Shown piece by piece: positions 33,701 through 40,548 of a stretch of 42,729 nucleotides of DNA. Every line of letters begins with the position of its first letter. Within the stretch, counting starts at the first letter, position 1. The position numbers were made by a program, and so were the translations under genes. The stretch spans positions 12,516 to 55,244 of the forward strand of contig PAHJ01000154.1 in the NCBI GenBank assembly GCA_002705565.1. Reading direction: 5' to 3'. The stretch is from Geminicoccus sp. Its GTDB lineage: Bacteria; Pseudomonadota; Alphaproteobacteria; UBA7985. The notes below the pieces were generated by a model. The model ran no database searches. It had not been told where the DNA came from and saw nothing but the letters and a program-made list of their open reading frames with translations.

Positions 33701-33761
33701 GGCCGACAAGCCCATGGACCCAAACAGCCCTTTCGCCGTTCTGGCTCAGCTGAAGAAATAA
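30735..33761 (+). CDS. Suv3-like superfamily 2 RNA helicase with long disordered tail
   Basis: An ATP-dependent RNA helicase related to mitochondrial SUV3, the helicase of the mitochondrial RNA degradosome. The 1008 residues hold Walker A GPTNTGKT at 15-22, a DEIQ box at 97-100, an EMYQAGEVDYLVATDAIGMGLN segment (motif V area, about 213-234) and QIAGRAGRH (motif VI, about 257-265). A helical and WH-like region follows to about residue 790. The last 215 residues are low complexity: Ala/Glu-rich with a duplicated EEPVVEEPTPE-type unit, then Gly/Arg/Lys-rich with RRGRGAGG and GGKGKGSRPPK, likely an RNA-binding tail. The next gene starts nine bases later, with S4, TerC, ferredoxin and CarD genes downstream. 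Confidence 0.93.
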   Translation: MNGAKYEGPMTAVLGPTNTGKTYLALQRMLGHATGMIGFPLRLLARENYDKVVQEKGVSQVALVTGEEKIIPQNPRYWICTVEAMPLDVSVSFLAIDEIQISADPERGYVFTDRLLNARGTMETMFMGSDTMAGVIRELLPDCEIETRPRFSELNYVSPKRLQKVPRRSAIVVFSASDVYHVAENLRGMRGGCAVVLGALSPRTRNAQVEMYQAGEVDYLVATDAIGMGLNMDLDHVTFAKTSKFDGRQARRLRAPEIGQIAGRAGRHMNNGTFCTTTEIGGFPEEIVEAVENHRFDPVEMLQWRSRNLDFSSPSGLLRSLEKPPPHPLLSRTRDAEDHQALKVLLKDEDIAGMARSRAALRTLWDVAQVPDFRKTLFEQHTAMLGQIYRHLVRGVGRVPEDFVEQHVSRLDNLQGDIDTLVNRIASVRTWTFISHRASWVTNAKYWQEKARKIDDKLSDALHERLTQRFVDRRATIMARVLMDGAELNAEIDAKEGTVKVEGEHVGHIKGLVFSPDPSIMDASARPVFTAARRVMVKEVENRVQQLLADNDGAFRLTEAGQLLWRENQVGHLVKGESLLFPGIEVIHNDMLQGTDREKIRQRVEKWTRAHLRNRMKIFHDLQAAPLKGTARGLAFQLVENFGLINRENITDFLKDLGKDERKALYDQGVRIGRFAVWMRGLANTQHWPWRVLLWTLWNEHADVRDMLPAQGAKVMHPERDVPLSLYQTLGFAVLWPPSRGERKERPIVGQVETLDRLAGHLHSQFRARPDFIQPTGMDQQLGCDAAMVRKLMFAFGYVPSRLSAEEAVAAAADKQAKADAQKEAATVATTEAAAVEVETSPADEITADEAAPEAAADADQGNTATEEASPAEPVVEEQTPEEPVVEEPTPEASNEPNIDAKDEHAPAAAPPPADAAVWTRRGRGAGGRPDQRKSSGAPKSGDQSGVAGKPGNRQPPADRAGRQAKPGGGKGKGSRPPKNNAGGKPRREADKPMDPNSPFAVLAQLKK
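33351..33410 (+). repeat. Two tandem 30-bp repeats in the helicase tail
   Basis: Positions 33351-33380 and 33381-33410 are two adjacent copies of a 30-bp unit differing at two bases. They encode a duplicated 10-residue acidic block (EPVVEE-Q/P-TPE). The repeat is in frame, so copy number could change without breaking the protein. Confidence 0.8.
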
Positions 33762-33770
33762 CCGCCGACC

Positions 33771-34208
33771 ATGACCGAAGGGCAAGCGGCAAAACTGCGC
33801 ATCGACAAATGGCTGTGGTACGCACGCTTTTTCAAGACTCGCACTCTGGCCGCTGACGTCGCCAATGGCGGAAAAATCAGAGTGAACAAGGTGTCCATTC
33901 GCAAGGCATCAGCAGAGGTCAAAGTCGGTGACGTGCTGACGTTTCACCAGGGGCCCAACATTCGAGTGGTTGAGGTCGCAGCTCTGGGCACGTCCCGACG
34001 TCCCTATGAGGAAGCTCGGTTGCTCTACAGCGACCTTGCCCCTCTGCCTGAACGCGGCATGCGCGAGGAGGCGGGAGAGAATACGGGCCAGCAAACAGCC
34101 GGTCAGCCGATCGATGCGCGCACAATTCCCGTTGCAGAGCGAGAGTTCGGGGCAGGACGTCCCACAAAGCGTGAAAGAAGAGATACTGATCGCTTACGAG
34201 ATCTTTAA
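33771..34208 (+). CDS. S4-domain RNA-binding protein (Hsp15/HslR-like)
   Basis: A 145-residue protein whose N-terminal half is an S4 domain: KLRIDKWLWYARFFKTRTLAADVANGGKIRVN, then VKVGDVLTF, as in heat-shock protein Hsp15, which rescues 50S subunits carrying stalled nascent chains. The C-terminal third is charged and probably disordered, ending GRPTKRERRDTDRLRDL. It starts nine bases after the helicase stop, so the two are cotranscribed. A role in RNA or ribosome quality control fits the helicase neighbour. Confidence 0.92.
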   Translation: MTEGQAAKLRIDKWLWYARFFKTRTLAADVANGGKIRVNKVSIRKASAEVKVGDVLTFHQGPNIRVVEVAALGTSRRPYEEARLLYSDLAPLPERGMREEAGENTGQQTAGQPIDARTIPVAEREFGAGRPTKRERRDTDRLRDL

Positions 34209-34264
34209 CATTCTCGCCAAAAGCACTAGACTTGGACGCATAATTTCTGACTAAGGATGGGACC

Positions 34265-35077
34265 ATGTCCTTCGAAATGCTTTCCGACTTCCTTTCTCTC
34301 AGCGAATTGCTGACGCTACCAGCAATCCTGTCCCTGCTGACCGTGTCCTTTATGGGCGTGGTATTGGGGATTGATAACGTTGTTTTCATTGCTGTTGTTG
34401 CCAAGCGCGCACCCAAGGGTCAGGAGGAGCGGGCCCGCACGCTGGGAATCATCATGGCCATGGTGGCAAGGATCGCGCTGATCTTCTCCATCGGCATCCT
34501 GCTGCGGTTCGAAAAGGTGCAGCTGTTCTCCATGCCTTTCATGCCGGACGACCATCAAGACGTGACGGTCAAAGGTGCCATCTTGATCGTGGGCGGCGTG
34601 TTTTTGATTTACAAGGCTACCCAGGAGATCTTCGAAAAACTCGAAGGTGATGACCATTCCGCAGACGGCCAGGCAAAGCGCCTGCCTTTGGGACAGATCC
34701 TCTTCACCCTCCTCATGCTCAACCTCGTATTCTCAATCGATAGCGTGCTGACGGCTGTGGGCATTGCTTACAACCAACTTGTGCCGATCATGGTGGGCGG
34801 TGTGTTGATTTCGACCTTTATCATGCTCGTTGCGGCTGGGCCGCTCACCCGGTTTATGGAGCGGCACCCAACTACGGAAATGCTGGCCTTTGCCTTTATG
34901 CTGCTCATTGGCGCAATCCTGCTGGGCGAGGGTCTGCACTATGAAGTTCCGAAGGCATTGATATACGGAATCATGGGTTTCTCGATCTTCGTCGAAATGC
35001 TCAACATCATTTCAAGACGACGCAAGGGCGTGCCGGTTCACTTACACAAGCACGCACCAATCAAATTGCCGGACTAG
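34265..35077 (+). CDS. TerC family integral membrane protein (YkoY/Alx type)
   Basis: A 270-residue membrane protein with about seven TM helices. TerC hallmarks are VVLGIDNVVFIAVVAKR (about 30-46) and its pseudo-repeat LVFSIDSVLTAVGIA (about 155-169), each placing an Asp in the membrane. TerC/Alx/YkoY proteins are linked to Mn2+ export, including metalation of exported proteins. The loop with DDHSADGQ at about 128-135 is acidic. It begins 56 bases after the S4 gene. No tellurite-resistance cluster surrounds it, so a housekeeping metal role is more likely. Confidence 0.9.
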   Translation: MSFEMLSDFLSLSELLTLPAILSLLTVSFMGVVLGIDNVVFIAVVAKRAPKGQEERARTLGIIMAMVARIALIFSIGILLRFEKVQLFSMPFMPDDHQDVTVKGAILIVGGVFLIYKATQEIFEKLEGDDHSADGQAKRLPLGQILFTLLMLNLVFSIDSVLTAVGIAYNQLVPIMVGGVLISTFIMLVAAGPLTRFMERHPTTEMLAFAFMLLIGAILLGEGLHYEVPKALIYGIMGFSIFVEMLNIISRRRKGVPVHLHKHAPIKLPD

Positions 35078-35108
35078 AGGCGGCGTCGGACTGAAGATTC
35101 GAACGGGT

Positions 35109-35137
35109 TGCAGGCCAGCACCAAGCGTTGGCCTGCA
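35109..35137 (+). other. Hairpin in the leader of the ferredoxin gene
   Basis: TGCAGGCCA (35109-35117) pairs perfectly with TGGCCTGCA (35129-35137) around an 11-nt loop, 18 bases before the ferredoxin start. There is no T-run. It may be an intercistronic processing or stability element; its role is unknown. Confidence 0.45.
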
Positions 35138-35155
35138 CATTCAGGAAAGGCGAGC

Positions 35156-35494
35156 ATGACCTACGTCGTCACCGAAGACTGCATTAAGTGTAAATACACC
35201 GACTGTGTTGAAGTCTGCCCCGTGGATTGTTTCTACGAAGGTGAAAACATGCTCGTTATCCATCCCGATGAGTGCATCGATTGCGGTGTGTGTGAACCAG
35301 AATGCCCCGCTGACGCAATTCTGCCCGACACAGACCCCGACGCAACCAAGTGGATTGAGCTGAATCGGGATTATTCTGAAGCTTGGCCGGTGATCACGCT
35401 GAAAAAAGACGCTCCCAGCGATGCCGATGAATACAAAGGCATAAGCGGCAAATTGGAGAAGTTCTTCTCGCCGACCGCTGGAAAAGGCGACTAA
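35156..35494 (+). CDS. fdxA: 7Fe/8Fe-type ferredoxin FdxA
   Basis: A small electron-transfer protein with two iron-sulfur clusters. I start it at the ATG at 35156, preceded by AGGAAAGG, giving 112 residues and the usual [26 protein letters not shown]-terminus in two parts: cysteines at CIKCKYTDC and EVCPVDC, then [12 protein letters not shown]. The spacing fits the FdxA type with one [3Fe-4S] and one [4Fe-4S] cluster. The long C-terminal region (about 60-112), with [15 protein letters not shown], is also typical. Redox partner not known. Confidence 0.95.
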   Translation: MTYVVTEDCIKCKYTDCVEVCPVDCFYEGENMLVIHPDECIDCGVCEPECPADAILPDTDPDATKWIELNRDYSEAWPVITLKKDAPSDADEYKGISGKLEKFFSPTAGKGD

Positions 35495-35775
35495 AGCTCG
35501 CCTTATTAGAAGATCTGATAACCTATTCAACTTATGCCACCTCGACATGTGACAATTGCATGTCAGCGGTTGCGAACGCCTGCAGCCAAATATGGCAGCT
35601 GGGTTTGTCAAAATGGCCGAAATTTGCTACTTTGGGGGAATGACAAAAGCGAAAGTAAGCGGTTTCCGAGGCATGAGAGACGCCTGAGAAGCCACCATTC
35701 GCATATAGTCCAAGCAGGAATAGCGTAAGCCATTCCTGTCGCCAAGACAAAAAGAACTTAAGAGTGAAAAGATAA
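35495..35775 (+). promoter_or_regulatory. Intergenic region upstream of carD
   Basis: No gene is supported in these 281 bases. An inverted repeat TGACA-N6-TGTCA lies at 35550-35565, within a wider GACATG-N9-CATGTC overlap (35544-35564). It lies about 210 bases before carD and could be an operator for carD or part of the fdxA 3' end. I could not assign promoter boxes with confidence. Confidence 0.35.
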
Positions 35776-36270
35776 ATGGCTCAGGACAATTATGATGCTG
35801 GCGATATCGTGGTCTACCCGACCCACGGCGTTGGCGAAGTTAAAGGCATAGAAACTCAGGACCTCGGCGAGTTATCTGTCGAGGTTATCGTTATTCAATT
35901 TGACTCCGAGCGCATGACTTTGCGTGTTCCCACGAACAAGGCCAATCAGTCTGGCCTGCGCCCGCTTTCGTCCAAGAAGATCATGGACTCCGCAATCACG
36001 ACCCTGCGCGGCCGGGCGAAGGTACGCCGCACGATGTGGTCTCGCCGAGCTCAAGAATACGAGGCAAAGATCAACTCCGGCGATCCGATATCCATCGCTG
36101 AAGTCGTGCGCGACCTGCATCGTGGTGCGGAGCAGCCAGAACAATCATTCTCCGAACGTCAGATTTACCAGTCTGCACTGGCCCGCCTGACGCGCGAGTT
36201 TGCAGCGATTGAAAAGATTGACGAAGAATCGGCGACCGAGAAGCTGGAGACCGTTCTTCGCGCGGCTTGA
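35776..36270 (+). CDS. carD: CarD family transcriptional regulator
   Basis: An RNA-polymerase-binding protein that stabilises the open promoter complex. The 164-residue protein has the N-terminal CarD/TRCF RNA polymerase interaction domain (about 5-65), with DIVVYPTHGVGEVKGIE and MTLRVPTNKANQSGLRPL, and a helical C-terminal domain with WSRRAQEYEAKINSG and IAEVVRDLHRG. This matches the alphaproteobacterial form. A strong terminator follows at once, so carD is the last gene of its unit. Confidence 0.95.
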   Translation: MAQDNYDAGDIVVYPTHGVGEVKGIETQDLGELSVEVIVIQFDSERMTLRVPTNKANQSGLRPLSSKKIMDSAITTLRGRAKVRRTMWSRRAQEYEAKINSGDPISIAEVVRDLHRGAEQPEQSFSERQIYQSALARLTREFAAIEKIDEESATEKLETVLRAA

Positions 36271-36295
36271 AACATTCGGAATAATCTAAGTTTGA

Positions 36296-36316
36296 GGGGG
36301 CCGCGGCCCCCTTTTT
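36296..36316 (+). terminator. Intrinsic terminator after carD
   Basis: The perfect palindrome GGGGGCCGCGGCCCCC (36296-36311) is followed by TTTTT (36312-36316), 25 bases after the carD stop. It gives a 6-bp GC stem with a 4-nt loop. Confidence 0.9.
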
Positions 36317-36455
36317 CGTTTCTGGCCTTTGCAATCTCACGCATAATATCATCGAATCCGGCCTTTTCTTGACCCTGGGCGCAGGAGGCTTCAACGGTTA
36401 CCGATATTTGAACTGCATGCGTCGTTATTCCTGACGCTTTCTGAGGCTGTGTATC

Positions 36456-37256
36456 ATGAGCCGCCCAAATCGATTTGAAGTGTTATCCGGTGCCGAGCGT
36501 ATCTGGATGGTGTCCAGCATCCATGGCGATTACAGTCGCTTGGTGGCAATCCATGACGTGATTAACGAGAAGTTCCAAGCGGGAGACAGGCTCGTCTATC
36601 TCGGCAATTACATGGGCTATGGCGACCAGGTCAGAGAAGTGATGGACGAACTGGTTAACTTCCGTCGGCACATCATGGGTCGTTTCACCCTTTTCCCGCA
36701 CGACATCGCTTATTTACGCGGCGCTCAAGAAGAAATGCTGGAACGCGTGTTGCAGCTTCACTTTGCCAAATCGCCGCCCTCGGTTCTGGCGTGGATGCTC
36801 GAACACGGACTGGAAGCCACGCTTCAGGCCTATGGGTCCAGCGCAGAAGAAGCCGCGAAATTCGCCCGTATGTCGGTCAGCGAAATTGCCAACTACACAG
36901 TGGGCCTGCGCAATGCAATCCGTGCACTGCCGGGACACTACTCTCTGATCATGGCGGTCAAGCGAGCTGCTTATGACAGCGGCGAGAACTTTCTCTTTAC
37001 CCACGCTGGCGTGGACCCGAGCCTCAGTCTGGACAGACAGACGGACTCCTTCTGGTGGGGGCACCCATCGTTTCTGCGGATGTCCCAACCCTTCAATGGC
37101 TTCAAGCGAGTGTTTGCTGGCTGGCATCCGAACCATCTTGGCATCTCTGAACTCGAACACGTCACCTTCATTGATGCCGGTTGCGGGTTTAGTGGCCCGC
37201 TGCTGACCTCGTGCATCAATATGCAAGGCGACATTGTCGAAGCCTTCGAGGCCTAG
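36456..37256 (+). CDS. PPP-fold metallophosphoesterase-like protein with lost metal ligands (predicted pseudophosphatase)
   Basis: A 266-residue protein aligning with the PPP phosphoprotein phosphatase family along its whole length. The family motifs can be placed but are altered. GDxHG reads SSIHG (20-24), so the metal Asp is Ser while His23 remains. GDxxDRG reads GNYMGYG (50-56), losing both Asp and the Arg. GNHE reads GAQE (89-92), losing Asn and the catalytic His. The HGG-type site is kept as THAGVD (His183). The final GH reads GWH (222-224). Four of six metal ligands are therefore missing, so phosphatase activity is unlikely. A binding or regulatory role is inferred. It lies between a terminator and rpoH and is probably its own transcript. 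Confidence 0.75.
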   Translation: MSRPNRFEVLSGAERIWMVSSIHGDYSRLVAIHDVINEKFQAGDRLVYLGNYMGYGDQVREVMDELVNFRRHIMGRFTLFPHDIAYLRGAQEEMLERVLQLHFAKSPPSVLAWMLEHGLEATLQAYGSSAEEAAKFARMSVSEIANYTVGLRNAIRALPGHYSLIMAVKRAAYDSGENFLFTHAGVDPSLSLDRQTDSFWWGHPSFLRMSQPFNGFKRVFAGWHPNHLGISELEHVTFIDAGCGFSGPLLTSCINMQGDIVEAFEA

Positions 37257-37360
37257 GCTCAAGACATCGATCCACCGACCCCCTCAATTTTGCTTACTCA
37301 GTGCTCCTAAGACCGCTGCTTGCGCTGCCTTGGTCACGGCAGTGTGAGAAAACGGACATG

Positions 37361-37439
37361 TTGTCGCACTTTGGCAGTGGTATGACCTTTTGCCCTTTTC
37401 ATTGTCGCATTTGGTAGTACCATCCGTCTGGTCTTACCA
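37361..37439 (+). promoter_or_regulatory. Repeated inverted motifs upstream of rpoH
   Basis: TGGT-N3-ACC occurs three times, at 37378-37387, 37412-37421 and 37429-37438, with starts 34 and 17 bases apart. The second is a perfect TGGTA-G-TACCA. A longer direct repeat overlaps the first two: 37361-37378 (TTGTCGCACTTTGGCAGT) and 37402-37418, differing by one deletion and one base. These lie 35-113 bases before the GTG start, in the expected promoter region, and look like operator or activator sites. The protein that binds them is not known. Confidence 0.5.
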
Positions 37440-37473
37440 ATTGCGCACCTGACGCAGCAGAGGGAATAACATC

Positions 37474-38358
37474 GTGACAGCTTTTGACGACAGTGAAACA
37501 CGGCGGGCGAATATTGCGTTCATCAAGCGGTCGATGGAGACGCCGCTACTCAGCCGAGAGCATGAGTATGCTTTGGCTCGCGCCTGGCGGAACGATAACA
37601 ACGATCGTGCCCTCCACGAGTTGATCAATGCCTATAACCGTCTGGTGGTTTCCACAGCAGGCCGCTTCAGAAACTACGGCTTGCCGATGGGCGATCTTAT
37701 TCAAGAAGGTGTTGTCGGCCTCCTCCATGCCGCCAACCGCTTCGAACCCGACCGCGACGTGCGGTTCTCAACCTACGCCTCCTGGTGGATTCGGTCGGCT
37801 ATGCAGGACTTCATCCTGCGTAACTGGTCGATTGTTCGGACCGGGACAACCGCGTCTCAAAAGTCCCTCTTCTTCAACCTGCGGCGCTTGCGTTCGAAGA
37901 TTGAGGAAAAGACGGGTGAGCAACTCAACCAAGATGGCCGTGAGGAAATTGCAGAAACCTTGGGCGTCCCGCTGCGGGATGTTGAGGCCATGGAGGGGCG
38001 TCTGTCTGGGGCTGATGGTTCACTGAATGCCGTTGTGGGCGAAGATGGTGATCAGGAATGGCAGAACATGCTGTCTGACGAACGTCCCACGCCAGAAGAT
38101 AACACCATCTTGGATCACGACAGTCTGGTGCGCCGAGACTGGTTGGAAGAAGCGCTGGACAACCTGGGTGAGCGTGAAGCCAAAATCATCCGGATGCGCC
38201 GTCTGACCGAAGATGGTGTCACTCTCGAAGAGCTGGGAAAATACTTTGGTGTTTCCAAGGAGCGGGTACGCCAATTGGAGCACCGCGCCATGAACAAGCT
38301 AAAGACCTTCATGATGGATCGCGTTGGGCAAGCGGACGACCTCTACCTCGAAGGTTAG
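37474..38358 (+). CDS. rpoH: RNA polymerase sigma factor RpoH (sigma-32 family)
   Basis: An alternative sigma factor for heat-shock or related stress genes. The 294-residue protein has region 2 (RLVVSTAGRFRNYGLPMGDLIQEGVVGLL, then RFSTYASWWIRSAMQDFILRNW), the RpoH box QKSLFFNLRRLRSK (about 129-142), and region 4.2 with LEELGKYFGVSKERVRQLEHRAM (about 250-272). It starts at a GTG at 37474 with AGAGGGA upstream. In sequence it resembles the RpoHII-type paralogues of alphaproteobacteria more than the classic RpoH, an impression only. The hsp20 and S4/Hsp15 genes in this window are plausible targets. Confidence 0.93.
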   Translation: MTAFDDSETRRANIAFIKRSMETPLLSREHEYALARAWRNDNNDRALHELINAYNRLVVSTAGRFRNYGLPMGDLIQEGVVGLLHAANRFEPDRDVRFSTYASWWIRSAMQDFILRNWSIVRTGTTASQKSLFFNLRRLRSKIEEKTGEQLNQDGREEIAETLGVPLRDVEAMEGRLSGADGSLNAVVGEDGDQEWQNMLSDERPTPEDNTILDHDSLVRRDWLEEALDNLGEREAKIIRMRRLTEDGVTLEELGKYFGVSKERVRQLEHRAMNKLKTFMMDRVGQADDLYLEG

Positions 38359-38386
38359 AAAGCTCGAAACCAACCTCAAAGAAAAG

Positions 38387-38411
38387 AAAGGGCGCCGCAG
38401 CGCCCTTTTTT
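38387..38411. terminator. Bidirectional terminator between rpoH and lysC
   Basis: AAAGGGCGC (38387-38395) pairs with GCGCCCTTT (38400-38408) around CGCA, followed by T to 38411. On the opposite strand the stem is also followed by a T-rich stretch, so it can end both rpoH and the convergent aspartate kinase gene. Confidence 0.92.
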
Positions 38412-38419
38412 GTGTCCGG

Positions 38420-39658
38420 TCAGGTGTTTGGCTGCCCGTCGAGCTCAAAAGCATCGTGCAGGGTTCTGACAGCCAGTTCGAGGTAATCAGCACCCACGAG
38501 GACCGACGTCTTGATCTCCGATGTCGTGATCACCTTGATGTTGATGTTTTTTTCGGCCAGAGCGCCAAACATGGTTTTCGCTACACCTGAGTTGGTCCGC
38601 ATGCCAACGCCAACGATGGAGACCTTTGCGACATCCTCGTCAGCTTCGAGTTCCTTATATTCGATATCGTCGTGTTTTTCTTTCATGAGCGCGAGCGCCC
38701 GCGGCAAATCGGCCTGACCGCAGGTAAAGGTCATATCGGTCTTTTCATCCCCGTCGATGACCGTCCGCGATTGGACAATCATGTCCACATTGATGGCAGC
38801 ATCACCAAGCGCACCAAAGATGGTCGCGGCCACGCCGGGGCGGTCTGGGATCCCGATCAGCGTCACACGGGCTTCATCGCGCGAGAAGGCAATGCCTGAA
38901 ACAACGTCTTTTTCCATGCTTTCATCCTCTGCCGTGACCAAGGTGCCCGGCTTATCTTCAAAACTAGAGAGAACCTGCAACGGAACACCATGGCTCATGG
39001 CGATCGACACGCTACGGGTTTGCAGAACTTTGGCACCCAGAGACGCCATTTCCAGCATCTCTTCGTGGCTGATCCGGTCGAGCTTGCGGGCCTTGTCCGT
39101 CACCCGGGGATCGGTGGTGTAGACGCCGTCTACGTCCGTATAGATGTCACAGCGGTCGGCCTTGAGTGCCGCTGCCAGGGCCACGGCTGAGGTATCGGAA
39201 CCACCCCGGCCCAGCGTGGTGATTCGGTTGCGAGGACTGACGCCCTGGAACCCTGGAACAACGGCAACCTCCCGCGTTTCAACAAAACGGCGTTCGATCT
39301 CGGTCGTATCAATGTCGAGGATGCGGGCGTTACCGTGGACATCTTCGGTGTTCAAAGGCAATTGCCAGCCCAACCAGGATCGCGCGTCGATGCCCATGGA
39401 CTGAAGGATCACGGAGAGTACCCCCACCGTTACCTGCTCACCCGTAGACACCACGACGTCGTACTCGCGCGTGTCGTACAGCGCAGCGGCCTCGGAAACC
39501 AGACCAACCAAACGGTTTGTCTCGCCCGACATAGCCGAAACCACCACGGCAACTTCGTTACCCGCGTCGTGTTCCGCCTTCACCCGCCGCGCAACATTAC
39601 GAATGCGGTTGAGGTCCCCGACCGAGGTGCCCCCAAACTTCATGACAATGCGTGCCAT
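38420..39658 (-). CDS. lysC: Aspartate kinase
   Basis: Catalyses the first step of lysine, threonine and methionine synthesis, phosphorylation of aspartate. The 412-residue protein starts MARIVMKFGGTSVGD with the nucleotide/Lys motif, followed by AVVVSAMSGETN, TLGRGGSDTSAVALA (about 150-165) and the DVDGVYTTDPRV substrate region. Two ACT domains fill residues about 265-405 (VTLIGIPDRPGVAATIFGAL and VSIVGVGMRTNSGVAKTMFGAL), which usually bind lysine and threonine for feedback inhibition. It is divergent from ubiG with 84 bp between them and convergent with rpoH. Confidence 0.96.
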   Translation of the reverse strand: MARIVMKFGGTSVGDLNRIRNVARRVKAEHDAGNEVAVVVSAMSGETNRLVGLVSEAAALYDTREYDVVVSTGEQVTVGVLSVILQSMGIDARSWLGWQLPLNTEDVHGNARILDIDTTEIERRFVETREVAVVPGFQGVSPRNRITTLGRGGSDTSAVALAAALKADRCDIYTDVDGVYTTDPRVTDKARKLDRISHEEMLEMASLGAKVLQTRSVSIAMSHGVPLQVLSSFEDKPGTLVTAEDESMEKDVVSGIAFSRDEARVTLIGIPDRPGVAATIFGALGDAAINVDMIVQSRTVIDGDEKTDMTFTCGQADLPRALALMKEKHDDIEYKELEADEDVAKVSIVGVGMRTNSGVAKTMFGALAEKNINIKVITTSEIKTSVLVGADYLELAVRTLHDAFELDGQPNT

Positions 39659-39742
39659 TAACCCAACCTGCTTGTTAATCAGGATAAAAACCCGACATAT
39701 GGGGTACTGAAACTATTCACAGGCCGCAACGGCAGGAGACGC

Positions 39743-40540
39743 ATGCTGGATACCGAGCAAACGAGCACCAACACCGGCCATACGGTCGATGCAGCTGAAG
39801 TCGAGAAATTTACTCGGATGGCAGAAAGCTGGTGGGATCCGCAGGGTGACTTCCGACCCCTGCATAAACTCAACCCCACCCGCATCCGCTTTCTGACCGA
39901 ACAGATCGCCCGGCACTTTGACCGTGACCTCGACACGCCGCGTCCGTTTTCGGGCCTGAAGATCCTTGATGTCGGCTGTGGTGGCGGGTTGGTTTGTGAG
40001 CCTCTGGCCCGGCTGGGTGCCCAAGTTACCGGCGTGGATGCCACACCTGCGAACATCCCTGTCGCCCAAATCCATGCTGAGCAAATGGGGCTGGAGATTG
40101 ACTATCGCGTCGCTACCGTCGCCGATCTGGTCGAGGCGGGAGACAGCTTTGACATCGTACTGGCGCTTGAGATCATTGAGCACGTCAACGATCCGCCCAC
40201 GTTCATCGCGGATGTCATTGGCGCGCGGGCTGACGGCGGGCTGGTGTTTATGTCCACCTTCAATAAGACGATCCGCAGCTTTGCACTCGGGATTGTAGCC
40301 GCAGAATACATCCTGCAATGGCTGCCCAAAGGCACCCATGACTGGCAGCGGTTTGTGCCACCCGCCGAGATGTTCAAGATGGTCGAAGCGCAGGGTCTGC
40401 GGCCTGAGCGGATCAAAGGGTTTATGTTTAACCCCCTGCTCGATAAGTGGATGCTCACCGACGATACCGGCGTTTCCTACATCGCCTGCTTCACCTCACC
40501 GCTGGACAACCCACCCGTCGAGCCTGAGTTTGCGCTCTAG
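39743..40540 (+). CDS. ubiG: Ubiquinone biosynthesis O-methyltransferase UbiG
   Basis: An S-adenosylmethionine-dependent enzyme that carries out the two O-methylations in ubiquinone synthesis. The 265-residue protein has the typical N-terminal ESWWDPQGDFRPLHKLNPTRI, the SAM motif LDVGCGGGLVCEPLARLGAQVTGVD in two blocks (about 74-83 and 90-97), IVLALEIIEHV (motif post II) and THDWQRFVPPAEM near the C-terminus. RBS GGCAGGAG precedes the ATG at 39743. It is convergent with the cytochrome b561 gene, eight bases apart. An ubiG-lysC pairing is common in alphaproteobacteria. Confidence 0.95.
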   Translation: MLDTEQTSTNTGHTVDAAEVEKFTRMAESWWDPQGDFRPLHKLNPTRIRFLTEQIARHFDRDLDTPRPFSGLKILDVGCGGGLVCEPLARLGAQVTGVDATPANIPVAQIHAEQMGLEIDYRVATVADLVEAGDSFDIVLALEIIEHVNDPPTFIADVIGARADGGLVFMSTFNKTIRSFALGIVAAEYILQWLPKGTHDWQRFVPPAEMFKMVEAQGLRPERIKGFMFNPLLDKWMLTDDTGVSYIACFTSPLDNPPVEPEFAL

Positions 40541-40548
40541 CCGCTGGA

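Noticed and set aside
34265-35077. Tellurite resistance locus
   Set aside because: TerC is alone; there are no terA, terB, terD or terE genes. The YkoY/Alx branch is linked to metal export.
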